Below, one piece after another: positions 19,619 to 31,800 of a DNA stretch of 64,000 nt. Made by a program: the position numbers and the translations under genes. How positions within the stretch are numbered: the first letter of the stretch is position 1; every line of letters starts with the position of its first letter. Below the pieces are notes generated by a model, which was given only the letters and a program-made list of their open reading frames with translations, searched no databases and was not told the origin of the DNA. Origin of the DNA: Paenibacillus tepidiphilus (GTDB lineage: Bacteria; Bacillota; Bacilli; Paenibacillales; Paenibacillaceae); assembly GCF_008635795.1 (NCBI RefSeq), contig NZ_VWRQ01000030.1:1-64000 (forward strand). Direction: 5' to 3'.

Positions 19619-20263
19619 GTGAGTGTCGACCTCAAGGAAATAATGCTTTCCGAGTATGATTTCATAAGCGATGAAGAAATTGTCGAGATCTTCCGTGGTG
19701 GCGACAGTGGCGCATTGGAGCATTTGATCAATAAATACCGCAATTTTGTCCGCGCTAAGGCGCGTTCATACTTTCTGATCGGAGCAGACCGCGAGGATAT
19801 TGTTCAGGAAGGCATGATCGGACTCTACAAGGCGATCCGTGATTACAAGGGGGACAAGCTTTCCTCTTTTAAAGCGTTTGCCGAACTTTGCATTACCCGT
19901 CAGATCATTACCGCCATTAAGACGGCTACGCGCCAGAAGCATATTCCGCTCAACTCCTATGTCTCCTTGGACAAGCCTATTTACGATGAGGATTCCGACC
20001 GGACATTGATGGATGTCATATGCGGAACCCAGGTGCTCGATCCGGAAGAGCTGATTATCAACCAGGAGGAATTCATCGGCCTGGAGGATAAGATGGCGGA
20101 GATTCTAAGCGACCTGGAGCGCAAGGTCCTGATGTTATACCTCGATGGACGCTCTTATCAGGAGATTGCCGTGGATCTGAAGCGGCATGTGAAGTCGATT
20201 GACAACGCTCTGCAGCGGGTCAAACGGAAGTTGGAAAGATATCTGGAAGTGCGTGACAATTAA
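19619..20263 (+). CDS. sigH: RNA polymerase sigma factor SigH
   Basis: SigH directs transition-phase and early sporulation transcription. The protein of about 214 residues has sigma region 2 (KYRNFVRAKARSYFLIGADR, then EDIVQEGMIGLYKAI) and region 4 with its helix-turn-helix (YQEIAVDLKRHVKSIDNALQ), nearly identical to Bacillus SigH. I chose GTG 19619 because GGGGGGA lies 5-12 nt upstream; a TTG at 19598 would add seven residues. A terminator follows. Confidence 0.93.
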   Translation: MSVDLKEIMLSEYDFISDEEIVEIFRGGDSGALEHLINKYRNFVRAKARSYFLIGADREDIVQEGMIGLYKAIRDYKGDKLSSFKAFAELCITRQIITAIKTATRQKHIPLNSYVSLDKPIYDEDSDRTLMDVICGTQVLDPEELIINQEEFIGLEDKMAEILSDLERKVLMLYLDGRSYQEIAVDLKRHVKSIDNALQRVKRKLERYLEVRDN

Positions 20264-20282
20264 TGATATAATGGATGAGAAA

Positions 20283-20308
20283 GGCTCGGATTTCGAGTCT
20301 TTTTTTAA
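20283..20308 (+). terminator. sigH terminator
   Basis: GGCTCG pairs with CGAGTC (one G-U) around GATTT and is followed by seven T residues. Confidence 0.85.
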
Positions 20309-20524
20309 TTGTCCGGAAATTGCTGATGAGGTCTGTTTCGTCCAGACGGCAGGAATTGAATAGCAGGAATTCCATAGAGTCAGGTTTATTCAAGACAGGA
20401 ATGCTCCATAATGGAGAGTAGGACAGGATTGACGGCCAGTTTCAGAAAAAGGCAAAAGCAAAGACGACAGATTGGCGGCAGGTTATGCACCCGAAAACAC
20501 CCCGTGCGACAGGAATTCTTTTCG

Positions 20525-20572
20525 TTGACATTGACATTGACATTATGCTAAAGTGTTTTAGGTAGGCCTAAA
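20525..20572 (+). promoter_or_regulatory. rpmG-secE-nusG promoter with triple TTGACA
   Basis: The 386-bp gap between sigH and rpmG has no gene. Near its end TTGACA occurs three times in direct tandem (20525-20542), followed by TAAAGT at 20549-20554, an 18-bp spacer from the first copy. Just after the -10, TTTAGG and CCTAAA form a 6-bp inverted repeat with a 4-bp gap (20557-20572), in the place an operator would take. Upstream, 20311-20510 shows only short repeats of CAGGAAT. Confidence 0.6.
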
Positions 20573-20649
20573 TTCGCAGGTTTTTTTAGGATCAATATTT
20601 GCGTCTTCTAATTTCATGATTAGAGGGACGTCTTCGGGAGGTGCAAATC

Positions 20650-20799
20650 ATGCGGGTAATTATTACTTTGGCTTGTACAAGTTGTAAGCAGAGAAACTAC
20701 GCAACTACCAAGAACAAGCGCAATCACCCAGACCGCTTGGAGATGAAGAAATTTTGCAAGTTCTGTAACGAGCAAACTCCTCATCGCGAAACCAGATAG
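20650..20799 (+). CDS. rpmG: 50S ribosomal protein L33
   Basis: The 49-residue protein begins MRVIITLACTSCKQRNYATT and ends with CKFCNEQTPHRETR. The two CxxC pairs make this the zinc-binding form of L33. GGGAGGTGCAAATC precedes the ATG. It starts the conserved rpmG-secE-nusG group. Confidence 0.95.
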   Translation: MRVIITLACTSCKQRNYATTKNKRNHPDRLEMKKFCKFCNEQTPHRETR

Positions 20800-20820
20800 T
20801 TTTTTGGGAGGTGTAGTCGG

Positions 20821-21012
20821 GTGAAACGTAGCTTCAAGTCTTTGATTTCCTTTTTCACTGAAAGCTGGAGCGAGCTTAAGAAAGTTCGCTGGCCTAGCCG
20901 TAAAGAGCTCAAGAACTACTCGTTGATCGTATTCGGTACAATTGTAGTTATCGCTGTTTACTTCTGGGTTCTGGACATCGGTATTTCCGCTGTTATTGAA
21001 GCGATTATTTAG
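20821..21012 (+). CDS. secE: preprotein translocase subunit SecE
   Basis: This 63-residue short-form SecE has an amphipathic region (SFFTESWSELKKVRWPSRKE) followed by one transmembrane helix near 36-58. It clamps SecY in the Sec channel. The GTG start follows GGGAGGTG. It lies between rpmG and nusG as in other Bacillota. Confidence 0.95.
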   Translation: MKRSFKSLISFFTESWSELKKVRWPSRKELKNYSLIVFGTIVVIAVYFWVLDIGISAVIEAII

Positions 21013-21033
21013 AGAGGTCCCAGGTGGCTTGAT

Positions 21034-21567
21034 ATGGAAAAAAGATGGTACGTTGTTCATACCTATTCCGGGTATGAGAATAAGGTCAAGGCCAATTTGG
21101 AAAAACGCGTTGAGTCCATGGGCATGGAAGACAAAATATTCCGGGTTCTTGTTCCTATGGAAGAAGAGCTGGTGAACAAGGATGGCAAGAAGAAGACTGT
21201 CATGCGTAAGGTTTACCCCGGCTATGTTTTGGTCGAAATGATTCAAACCGATGATTCTTGGTATGTGGTCCGCAATACGCCGGGCGTTACCGGATTCGTA
21301 GGTTCGACAGGTTCCGGGTCCAAACCGACCCCTCTGCTTCCGGAAGAGGTTGAGCAAATCTTGAAGCACATGGGCATGGTTGAGCCTAAAGCGAAGATTG
21401 ATTTCGAAATCAAGGAATCTGTACGCATTATGGTTGGTCCCTTTGCGAATTTTGTGGGCTCCGTGGAAGAAATTTTGGCTGACAAGAGCAAGATCAAGGT
21501 TCATGTCAACATGTTTGGACGAGAAACCCCGCTGGAGTTGGATTTCACTCAAGTGGAGAAAATATAA
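21034..21567 (+). CDS. nusG: transcription termination/antitermination factor NusG
   Basis: NusG binds the RNA polymerase clamp and couples it to Rho, NusE or ribosomes. The 177 residues show the NGN domain (KRWYVVHTYSGYENKVKANL at 3-22) and a C-terminal KOW domain (about 125-177, VGPFANFVGSVEEI). Length is standard. It is followed by the rplK leader. Confidence 0.96.
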   Translation: MEKRWYVVHTYSGYENKVKANLEKRVESMGMEDKIFRVLVPMEEELVNKDGKKKTVMRKVYPGYVLVEMIQTDDSWYVVRNTPGVTGFVGSTGSGSKPTPLLPEEVEQILKHMGMVEPKAKIDFEIKESVRIMVGPFANFVGSVEEILADKSKIKVHVNMFGRETPLELDFTQVEKI

Positions 21568-21586
21568 CAGTACCTGAGGGTTTCTT

Positions 21587-21620
21587 GTGGGAGGACGCGA
21601 CCCCGCGTTCGAATACCACT
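21587..21620 (+). promoter_or_regulatory. hairpin before rplK, possible L1 autoregulatory site
   Basis: GTGG (21587-21590) pairs with CCAC (21616-21619), with GAGG opposite an asymmetric loop and an inner ACGCG/CGCGT stem. L1 protein represses the L11 operon in many bacteria by binding a 23S-like hairpin with a GGAGG-containing internal loop. A similar GTGGGAGG hairpin precedes rplA. The L1 assignment is inferred. Confidence 0.45.
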
Positions 21621-21643
21621 ATCTTTGCAAGGAGGTGTCACTC

Positions 21644-22069
21644 ATGGCTAAAAAAGTTATTAAAATGGTGAAACTGCAGATTCCTGCAGGGAAAGCGAAC
21701 CCAGCCCCTCCAGTAGGTCCGGCGCTCGGTCAAGCAGGTGTCAACATCATGGCATTCTGTAAGGAATTCAACGCTCGTACTGCCGACCAGGCTGGTCTGA
21801 TCATCCCGGTTGAAATTACAGTATTTGAAGACCGTTCCTTTACTTTCATCACTAAAACTCCTCCGGCTGCCGTTCTGCTGCGCATCGCTGCAAAAGTAGA
21901 AAAAGGATCCGGTGAACCAAACAAGAAAAAAGTTGCTAAGCTGAACCGTGCCGCTGTGCGCGAAATCGCTGAGCAAAAAATGCCCGACCTGAACGCTGCC
22001 AGCGTTGAAGCTGCAATGCGTATGGTTGAAGGAACTGCCCGCAGTATGGGCATCACTATCGAAGACTAA
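21644..22069 (+). CDS. rplK: 50S ribosomal protein L11
   Basis: The 141 residues match L11, with the proline-rich PAGKANPAPPVGPALGQAGV segment near 16-35 and the C-terminal rRNA-binding domain. L11 forms the GTPase-centre base with the L10-L12 stalk. The start at 21644 follows AAGGAGGTG; the frame is open upstream but that part is leader. It forms an operon with rplA. Confidence 0.96.
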   Translation: MAKKVIKMVKLQIPAGKANPAPPVGPALGQAGVNIMAFCKEFNARTADQAGLIIPVEITVFEDRSFTFITKTPPAAVLLRIAAKVEKGSGEPNKKKVAKLNRAAVREIAEQKMPDLNAASVEAAMRMVEGTARSMGITIED

Positions 22070-22104
22070 TCGTCTCGATGCACGGTCCGGTATGGACCGC
22101 AATA

Positions 22105-22132
22105 TGTGGGAGGAACTTCCGCTATCACCACA
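22105..22132 (+). promoter_or_regulatory. hairpin before rplA, second L1-site-like element
   Basis: TGTGG (22105-22109) pairs with CCACA (22128-22132), enclosing GAGGA and a small GGA/TCC stem. The GTGGGAGG start is the same as in the hairpin before rplK. It lies directly upstream of the rplA ribosome binding site (AAAGGAGGAAC), a place where bound L1 would block translation. Confidence 0.45.
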
Positions 22133-22148
22133 AAGGAGGAACAATTTC

Positions 22149-22841
22149 ATGGCTAAACATGGTAAGAAATACCTGGAATCTGCCAAGCTGATTGACAGCA
22201 CGGCGGTTTACGAGCCTGCCGAAGCTGTAGAGCTGGTTAAGAAGGCGGCAACTGCCAAGTTCGACGAAACCGTTGAAGTTGCAGTTCGTCTGGGCGTAGA
22301 CCCTCGTAAACAAGACCAAGCCGTTCGTGGCGTTGTTGTCTTGCCGCATGGCACAGGCAAAACCAAGCGCGTGCTTGTATTTGCAAAAGGTGACAAAGCG
22401 AAGGAAGCGGAAGCTGCCGGCGCCGATTTTGTTGGCGATCAAGACATGATCAACAAAATTCAACAGGGCTGGTTCGATTTCGATGTCTGCGTAGCTACAC
22501 CTGATATGATGAGCGAAGTCGGTAAACTCGGCCGTCTGCTCGGTGGTAAAGGCCTCATGCCTAACCCTAAAGCCGGCACAGTTACATTCGACGTTACCAA
22601 GGCTGTTCAAGAAATCAAAGCCGGTAAAATCGAATACCGTCTCGACAAAGCAGGTCAAATTCACGCGCCTATCGGCAAAGTGTCCTTTGACGCTGCGCAA
22701 CTGAACGATAATCTTAAAGCTCTGATTGACGCTTTGAACCGGGCGAAGCCGGCTGCTGCTAAGGGTGTATACCTGAAGGGCATCGCGATTTCCTCGACAA
22801 TGGGACCAAGCGCCCACGTCAATGCTGCTGCTTATAGATAA
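22149..22841 (+). CDS. rplA: 50S ribosomal protein L1
   Basis: The 230-residue L1 forms the mobile stalk near the E site and is usually the autoregulator of rplKA. Typical segments are VAVRLGVDPRKQDQ, VVLPHGTGK and the GKIEYRLDKAGQIHAPIGK block near 160-180. The start at 22149 follows AAAGGAGG. It is followed by a separate promoter and the L10 leader. Confidence 0.96.
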   Translation: MAKHGKKYLESAKLIDSTAVYEPAEAVELVKKAATAKFDETVEVAVRLGVDPRKQDQAVRGVVVLPHGTGKTKRVLVFAKGDKAKEAEAAGADFVGDQDMINKIQQGWFDFDVCVATPDMMSEVGKLGRLLGGKGLMPNPKAGTVTFDVTKAVQEIKAGKIEYRLDKAGQIHAPIGKVSFDAAQLNDNLKALIDALNRAKPAAAKGVYLKGIAISSTMGPSAHVNAAAYR

Positions 22842-22848
22842 TTAAGTG

Positions 22849-22877
22849 TTGACTTATACAGTCGACTTTGATATTCT
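22849..22877 (+). promoter_or_regulatory. rplJ-rplL promoter
   Basis: TTGACT (22849-22854), a 17-bp spacer and TATTCT (22872-22877) lie just after rplA, giving the stalk genes their own transcript. Confidence 0.75.
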
Positions 22878-22883
22878 GTAACA

Positions 22884-23044
22884 GTTGTGATTTAAGATAT
22901 CCTTCTTAAATTCGAATATGCTTACCGTAGACAGTAGGTGCCTAGTGCTTAATTTCCTACCGAGGTGTTGTGATAATATAAGAAGTACCGGTTTCCGTGT
23001 GCTTTCCATTTATCAAGCCTTCGTGATTCTGCGGAGGCTTTTCT
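22884..23044 (+). promoter_or_regulatory. ribosomal protein L10 leader with attenuator-like hairpin
   Basis: The region has the L10-leader core: CCGTAGACAGTAGGTGCC near 22926-22943 and CCTACCGAGGTG near 22957-22968 pair through CAGTAGG/CCTACC. It ends in AAGCCTTCG/CGGAGGCTT followed by TTCT (23015-23044), which can act as an intrinsic attenuator. In Bacillota, excess L10-L12 complex binds this leader to reduce rplJL expression. Confidence 0.8.
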
Positions 23045-23112
23045 AATGCCTGCGTAGGAACGGCGGGTAACCCGTGTTATCTGTCGCAACAATTTTCAGG
23101 AGGTGTATACAA

Positions 23113-23616
23113 TTGGCAAATGCAAAAGTAATCCAAGCTAAACAGGAAGCGGTTGATGTCGTTGCCGGCAAACTGCAAAACAGTGTCTCCACTGTTGTTG
23201 CTGACTACCGCGGTTTGAACGTTGCCCAGGTGACTGAACTGCGCAAGCAGCTTCGTGAAGCTGGTGTTGACTTTCAAGTTCTGAAGAACACATTGCTTCG
23301 CCGGGCAACTGCTGCAACCGAATTGACTGAGCTGGATGCCGTTCTTACGGGTCCTACAGCTATCGCGTTCAGTGAAACTGATGCGGTGATCGCAGCTAAG
23401 ATTCTGAACGACTTCGCTAAGAAGAATGACGCTCTGAAACTGAAGGGCGGCGTTGTTGAAGGTCGCGTAGTTGACGCTGACCAGGTGAAGGCACTGGCAG
23501 AACTTCCTTCCCGCGAAGGTTTGCTCTCCATGCTGCTTAGCGTGCTCCAGGCTCCAATGCGCAACTTCGCGCTTGCAGTTAAGGCAGTCGCTGAGAAAGA
23601 AGAACAAAGCGCGTAA
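23113..23616 (+). CDS. rplJ: 50S ribosomal protein L10
   Basis: L10 anchors the L7/L12 dimers on the stalk. The 167-residue protein starts at a TTG (23113) 7 nt after AGGAGGTG; it begins MANAKVIQAKQEAVDVVAGK and has the conserved VADYRGLNVAQVTELRKQLR. The L12-binding helix is at the C-terminus (SMLLSVLQAPMRNFALAVKA). The regulated leader is just upstream and rplL follows. Confidence 0.95.
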   Translation: MANAKVIQAKQEAVDVVAGKLQNSVSTVVADYRGLNVAQVTELRKQLREAGVDFQVLKNTLLRRATAATELTELDAVLTGPTAIAFSETDAVIAAKILNDFAKKNDALKLKGGVVEGRVVDADQVKALAELPSREGLLSMLLSVLQAPMRNFALAVKAVAEKEEQSA

Positions 23617-23682
23617 GCCTTTGATTCTGATTTCGTAACAAAGAATACCAACTAAAATTAATTATAAAATGGAGGTTCAACC

Positions 23683-24045
23683 ATGAGTAAAGAAGCAATC
23701 TTGGAAGCAATTAAAGGCATGAGCGTACTGGAACTGAACGACCTGGTTAAAGCAATCGAAGAAGAATTCGGCGTAACAGCTGCTGCTCCTGTAGCAGTTG
23801 GCGGCGGCGCTGCAGCAGCCGTTGAAGAAGAGCAAACTGAATTCGACGTAATCCTGACTAGCGCTGGTGCTTCCAAAATCAACGTTATCAAGATCGTTCG
23901 CGAAATCACAGGCCTCGGCTTGAAAGAAGCTAAGGACCTCGTAGACAACGCTCCTAAGCCAATCAAAGAAAAAGTAAGCAAAGAAGACGCCGAAGCTACC
24001 AAAGCAAAATTGGAAGAAGCAGGCGCAGCTGTAGAAGTAAAATAG
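23683..24045 (+). CDS. rplL: 50S ribosomal protein L7/L12
   Basis: The 120-residue stalk protein has an N-terminal dimerisation helix pair, an Ala/Gly-rich hinge (about 35-50) and the C-terminal factor-binding domain (KINVIKIVREITGLGLKEAK). TGGAGG precedes the ATG. It is the last gene of the rplJL transcript and is closed by a terminator. Confidence 0.97.
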   Translation: MSKEAILEAIKGMSVLELNDLVKAIEEEFGVTAAAPVAVGGGAAAAVEEEQTEFDVILTSAGASKINVIKIVREITGLGLKEAKDLVDNAPKPIKEKVSKEDAEATKAKLEEAGAAVEVK

Positions 24046-24096
24046 TTCATATTAATAGGAACTTGATCCGGGTTGCAAATATACAACCTGGTAACG

Positions 24097-24132
24097 GCAA
24101 CCCCCTTGAACTTGTTCAAGGGGGTTGCTCTA
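24097..24132 (+). terminator. rplL terminator
   Basis: GCAACCCCCTTGAAC pairs exactly with GTTCAAGGGGGTTGC across two bases, giving a very stable stem followed by a short T-containing tail. Confidence 0.85.
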
Positions 24133-24159
24133 TAAAGATATGATGAAAGGGCGGATAGT

Positions 24160-24756
24160 ATGTCGCAGCATTATTACTCCCAGCAGCCGGAAGCGCGTCA
24201 TGACAGACGGGACCTGACCACTGTTCTGCGGGGCAGAAGCCTTCGTTTTACCAGTGATGCGGGCGTATTTTCCAAAGGGGACATTGATTACGGCAGCCGC
24301 GTACTGATTGAAAAGATGGAAATCCCGCAGGATGCCAAGGTGCTGGATGTAGGCTGCGGCTACGGACCGATCGGAATCAGCGCTGCCTTGCTGGCCCCGG
24401 AGGGACATGTGACGATGGTTGATATCAACAGTCGCGCCGTAGAGCTGTCCCGGGAGAACGCCGGACGCAATGGGGCCGGCAATGTTACAGTAATGGAAAG
24501 TGATGTCTTGTCTGCTGTCCAGGGCCAGAGCTTTGATGTTATCTTGACCAATCCGCCGATCCGGGCAGGCAAGGCGGTCGTCCACCGAATCTTCGAGCAA
24601 TCCTATGAGCATTTGCGGGAAGGCGGTACGCTGTGGGTGGTTATCCAGAAGAAACAAGGGGCGCCGTCGGCGGTGGCGAAGCTGGAGAGTTTGTTTCCGG
24701 TGGTAGAGGAACTGGAGAAAGACAAGGGATATTGGATTCTCAGAGCGCAAAAATAA
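24160..24756 (+). CDS. class I SAM-dependent methyltransferase, RsmC-like (YbxB family)
   Basis: The 198-residue protein has a Rossmann methyltransferase fold: SAM-binding motif VLDVGCGYGPIG (about 62-73), the acidic VDINSRA end of strand 2, and the NPPIR catalytic motif typical of enzymes that methylate exocyclic guanine amines. The full length corresponds to the catalytic half of E. coli RsmC. Homologues lie in the same place between rplL and rpoB in Bacillus, and a role in rRNA methylation is inferred. Confidence 0.88.
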   Translation: MSQHYYSQQPEARHDRRDLTTVLRGRSLRFTSDAGVFSKGDIDYGSRVLIEKMEIPQDAKVLDVGCGYGPIGISAALLAPEGHVTMVDINSRAVELSRENAGRNGAGNVTVMESDVLSAVQGQSFDVILTNPPIRAGKAVVHRIFEQSYEHLREGGTLWVVIQKKQGAPSAVAKLESLFPVVEELEKDKGYWILRAQK

Positions 24757-24770
24757 TGGTAGAGAAATTG

Positions 24771-24799
24771 TTGACATGCAATACTGATAGTGGTATTAT
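24771..24799 (+). promoter_or_regulatory. rpoB-rpoC promoter
   Basis: A consensus TTGACA (24771-24776), a 17-bp spacer and TATTAT (24794-24799) with a TGG extended -10 form a strong sigma-A promoter. Confidence 0.85.
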
Positions 24800-24805
24800 T
24801 ATAAA

Positions 24806-25183
24806 ATGTCAGTATTAAGCTAGGCTCCATGTCTTTAGTTGGCTGAAATGTCAAGTTATTTATTGTCGCGCGGCATGCGCATGGCCGATTGGCGGGTGTA
24901 TGTGATTATCCTACCCGGGCGCCTGATTTATGGCGGTATTTGCCGGGAGACGGAGGATGTTGCATAAAATGCTGCCTGACGACGTATAATATGTACATTT
25001 TGGGCAAATCTACAGGATAAGGAGTATTTTGGCCGTGGGTAGATGCGCTCTTTTTTCGAAGATCTCGAGGTAAGAGCTTTTCTTTATTTATGGCTGAACT
25101 CGGTTGTTATGGTTCCATTATACGGGTCCAAACAAGGGTTCGCAATCAATTTTTAAGTGAGTAGACATGAGGGGTGAGTAAAG
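24806..25183 (+). promoter_or_regulatory. long rpoB leader with attenuator-like hairpin
   Basis: About 375 nt separate the promoter from rpoB with no credible gene. GCTCTT (25047-25052) pairs with AAGAGC (25072-25077) around a GA-rich loop and is followed by TTTTCTTT, so it could terminate part of the transcripts. A GC-rich stretch at 24870-24940 is likely structured. No known riboswitch motif is seen. Confidence 0.5.
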
Positions 25184-28729
<3,546 letters not shown>

Positions 28730-28841
28730 TCTGCAGGCAGACACAATTGCATCAGTATAAAGAACCGTGCCCTCTGTTGACTAACCGTCTACTAGAGGGC
28801 TATGGTACTAAATCAGGATATAGGTTAAGGAGGGTTGCTCC

Positions 28842-31800
28842 TTGTTGGACGTTAACAATTTTGAGTTTATGAAAATCGGGCTTGCTTCTCCAGAGAAGAT
28901 TCGTTCCTGGTCCCGCGGAGAGGTTAAGAAACCGGAAACCATCAACTACCGTACTTTGAAGCCCGAAAAGGAAGGCCTCTTCTGCGAACGCATCTTTGGA
29001 CCGCAAAAAGACTGGGAATGTCATTGCGGCAAATATAAGCGCGTCCGTTACAAAGGCGTAGTCTGCGACCGCTGCGGCGTTGAAGTTACGCGCGCCAAAG
29101 TGCGCCGTGAACGGATGGGTCACATTGAGCTTGCGGCTCCGGTATCGCATATCTGGTATTTCAAAGGTATTCCAAGCCGGATGGGTCTGGCTCTGGATAT
29201 GTCCCCAAGATCGCTGGAGGAGATTATTTACTTCGCATCTTATGTTGTTACTGATCCAGGCGAAACACCGCTGGAGAAAAAGCAACTGCTGTCCGAGAAG
29301 GAATACCGCAGCTACCGTGAGAAATACGGCTACGGCTTCCAGGCCGGAATGGGTGCTGAAGCAGTAAAGAAGCTGCTCCAGGACATCGATATCGACAAAG
29401 AACTGGAATTCCTCAAAGAAGAACTGCGTACCGCCCAAGGCCAGCGCCGTAACCGGGCGATCAAACGCCTGGAAGTCATTGAAGCATTCCGCAACTCCGG
29501 CAACAGACCAGACTGGATGATTATGGACGTACTGCCGGTTATTCCGCCGGAACTGCGCCCGATGGTTCAGCTGGACGGTGGCCGTTTCGCTACGTCTGAC
29601 TTAAATGACCTGTACCGCCGTGTAATTAACCGTAACAATCGCCTCAAGAGACTGTTGGATCTTGGAGCTCCTGATATTATTGTTCAGAACGAGAAGCGCA
29701 TGCTGCAGGAAGCTGTCGATGCCCTGATCGATAACGGCCGCCGCGGCCGTCCGGTAACGGGCCCAGGCAACCGTCCGCTGAAATCCCTCAGCCATATGCT
29801 GAAAGGTAAACAAGGCCGTTTCCGTCAGAACTTGCTTGGTAAACGTGTCGACTACTCCGGTCGTTCTGTTATCGTCGTAGGCCCGTACCTCAAAATGTAC
29901 CAATGCGGCCTGCCGAAGAAAATGGCGCTGGAGCTCTTCAAGCCGTTTGTCATGAAGGAACTGGTGAACAAGGGCCTTGCCCATAACATTAAGAGCGCTA
30001 AGCGCAAAGTTGAACGCGTAAGCCCTGAAGTATGGGATGTGCTCGAAGAGGTTATCAAGGAGCATCCGGTTCTCCTGAACCGTGCCCCTACGCTTCACCG
30101 TCTCGGGATCCAGGCGTTCGAGCCGATTCTCGTAGAAGGCCATGCAATCCGTCTGCATCCGCTCGTATGTACGGCGTATAACGCTGACTTCGACGGTGAC
30201 CAGATGGCCGTTCACGTACCGCTGTCTGCAGAAGCTCAAGCGGAAGCACGGCTTCTGATGCTGGCATCCGGCAACATCCTGAACCCTAAGGACGGCAAGC
30301 CGGTTGTTACTCCTTCCCAGGATATGGTCCTTGGTACGTACTATCTGACCATGGATAACAAGGAAGAAAAAGGAACAGGCATGATTATCCGCAACGTCAA
30401 CGAAGCGGTGTCTGCCTACCAGCGCGGAACAGCAGGTCTGCATGCGCGTGTAGCTATCCCGGTTAAAGCTCTGGGCAAAACCAGCTTTACCGAAGAACAG
30501 CAGAATGCCATGCTGATCACAACCATCGGTAAGATCATCTTCAACGAGATCTATCCGAGCAGTTTCCCGTATATCAACGAAGCGACCAAAGCCAATCTGC
30601 TGCAAGGCACACCGGAGAAGTATTTCATCTATGAGAAGGGCGCGGATATCCGCGAACGGATCATGGGTGCGGCTGATGCCAGCGCTGTAGGTAAGGAATA
30701 TCTGGGCCTGATCATTGCCCGTTGCTTCGAAATCTATCATACAACGCAAACCTCGATGATTCTGGACAGAATCAAACAGCTGGGCTTTACGTACTCCACG
30801 CGTTCCGGGGTTACGGTTGCCGTGGCCGACGTTGTCGTTCCAGAAGAAAAATTCGAATTGCTGAAGGAATCCGAAGCCAAGGTCAACGTGGTTGCCAACC
30901 AGTACCGTCGCGGTCTGATTACCAATGATGAACGGTATGACCGTGTTATCGAGATCTGGTCGAAGACCAAGGATGACCTGACCAACGTCCTCCTCAAGTC
31001 GATGGACCGCTTCAACTCCATCATGCTGATGGTTGATTCCAAGGCGCGCGGTAACAAATCGCAGATTACCCAGCTCGGCGGCATGCGCGGACTGATGGCG
31101 ACTCCGTCCGGCCGAATCTTCGAATTGCCGATCAAAGCAAGCTTCCGTGAAGGTCTGACCGTCCTCGAGTACTTCATCTCGACGCACGGTGCGCGTAAAG
31201 GTCTGGCCGATACCGCGCTTCGTACCGCTGACTCCGGTTACCTGACCCGCCGCCTCGTTGACGTGGCCCAGGACGTAATTGTCCGCGAAGAAGACTGCGG
31301 TACCGACAAAGGCTTCACTGTCAGCCGTATCCAAGACGGCAAGGAAGTTATCGAGGATCTCTACGACCGTATTGAAGGCCGTTACTCCTTCGAGACCGTC
31401 CGGCATCCGGAGACGAAAGAAATTATCGTTCACCGCAACGATCTGATTGACTCCGACAAAGCGGAAGAAATCGTCAATGCCGGTGTTACCAAGCTGCAGA
31501 TCCGCTCTGTACTGAGCTGCCGTGCCCGTCACGGGGTCTGCAAGAAGTGCTACGGCCGTAACCTGGCTACCGGCAAGTTCGTTGAGATCGGCGAAGCTGT
31601 CGGCATCATCGCCGCGCAGTCTATCGGTGAACCAGGAACCCAGCTTACCATGCGTACGTTCCATACCGGCGGTGTTGCCGGTGATGACATCACGCAAGGT
31701 CTGCCGCGTATCCAGGAGCTGTTTGAAGCCCGTAACCCTAAAGGTCAGGCGACAATCAGTGAAATCGACGGTGTTATCAAGGAAATCCGTGAAACCAAGG

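Noticed and set aside
20349..20517. Four copies of CAGGAAT(T) in the sigH-rpmG spacer
   Set aside because: The copies are short, unevenly spaced and not clearly more frequent than expected; no function is supported.
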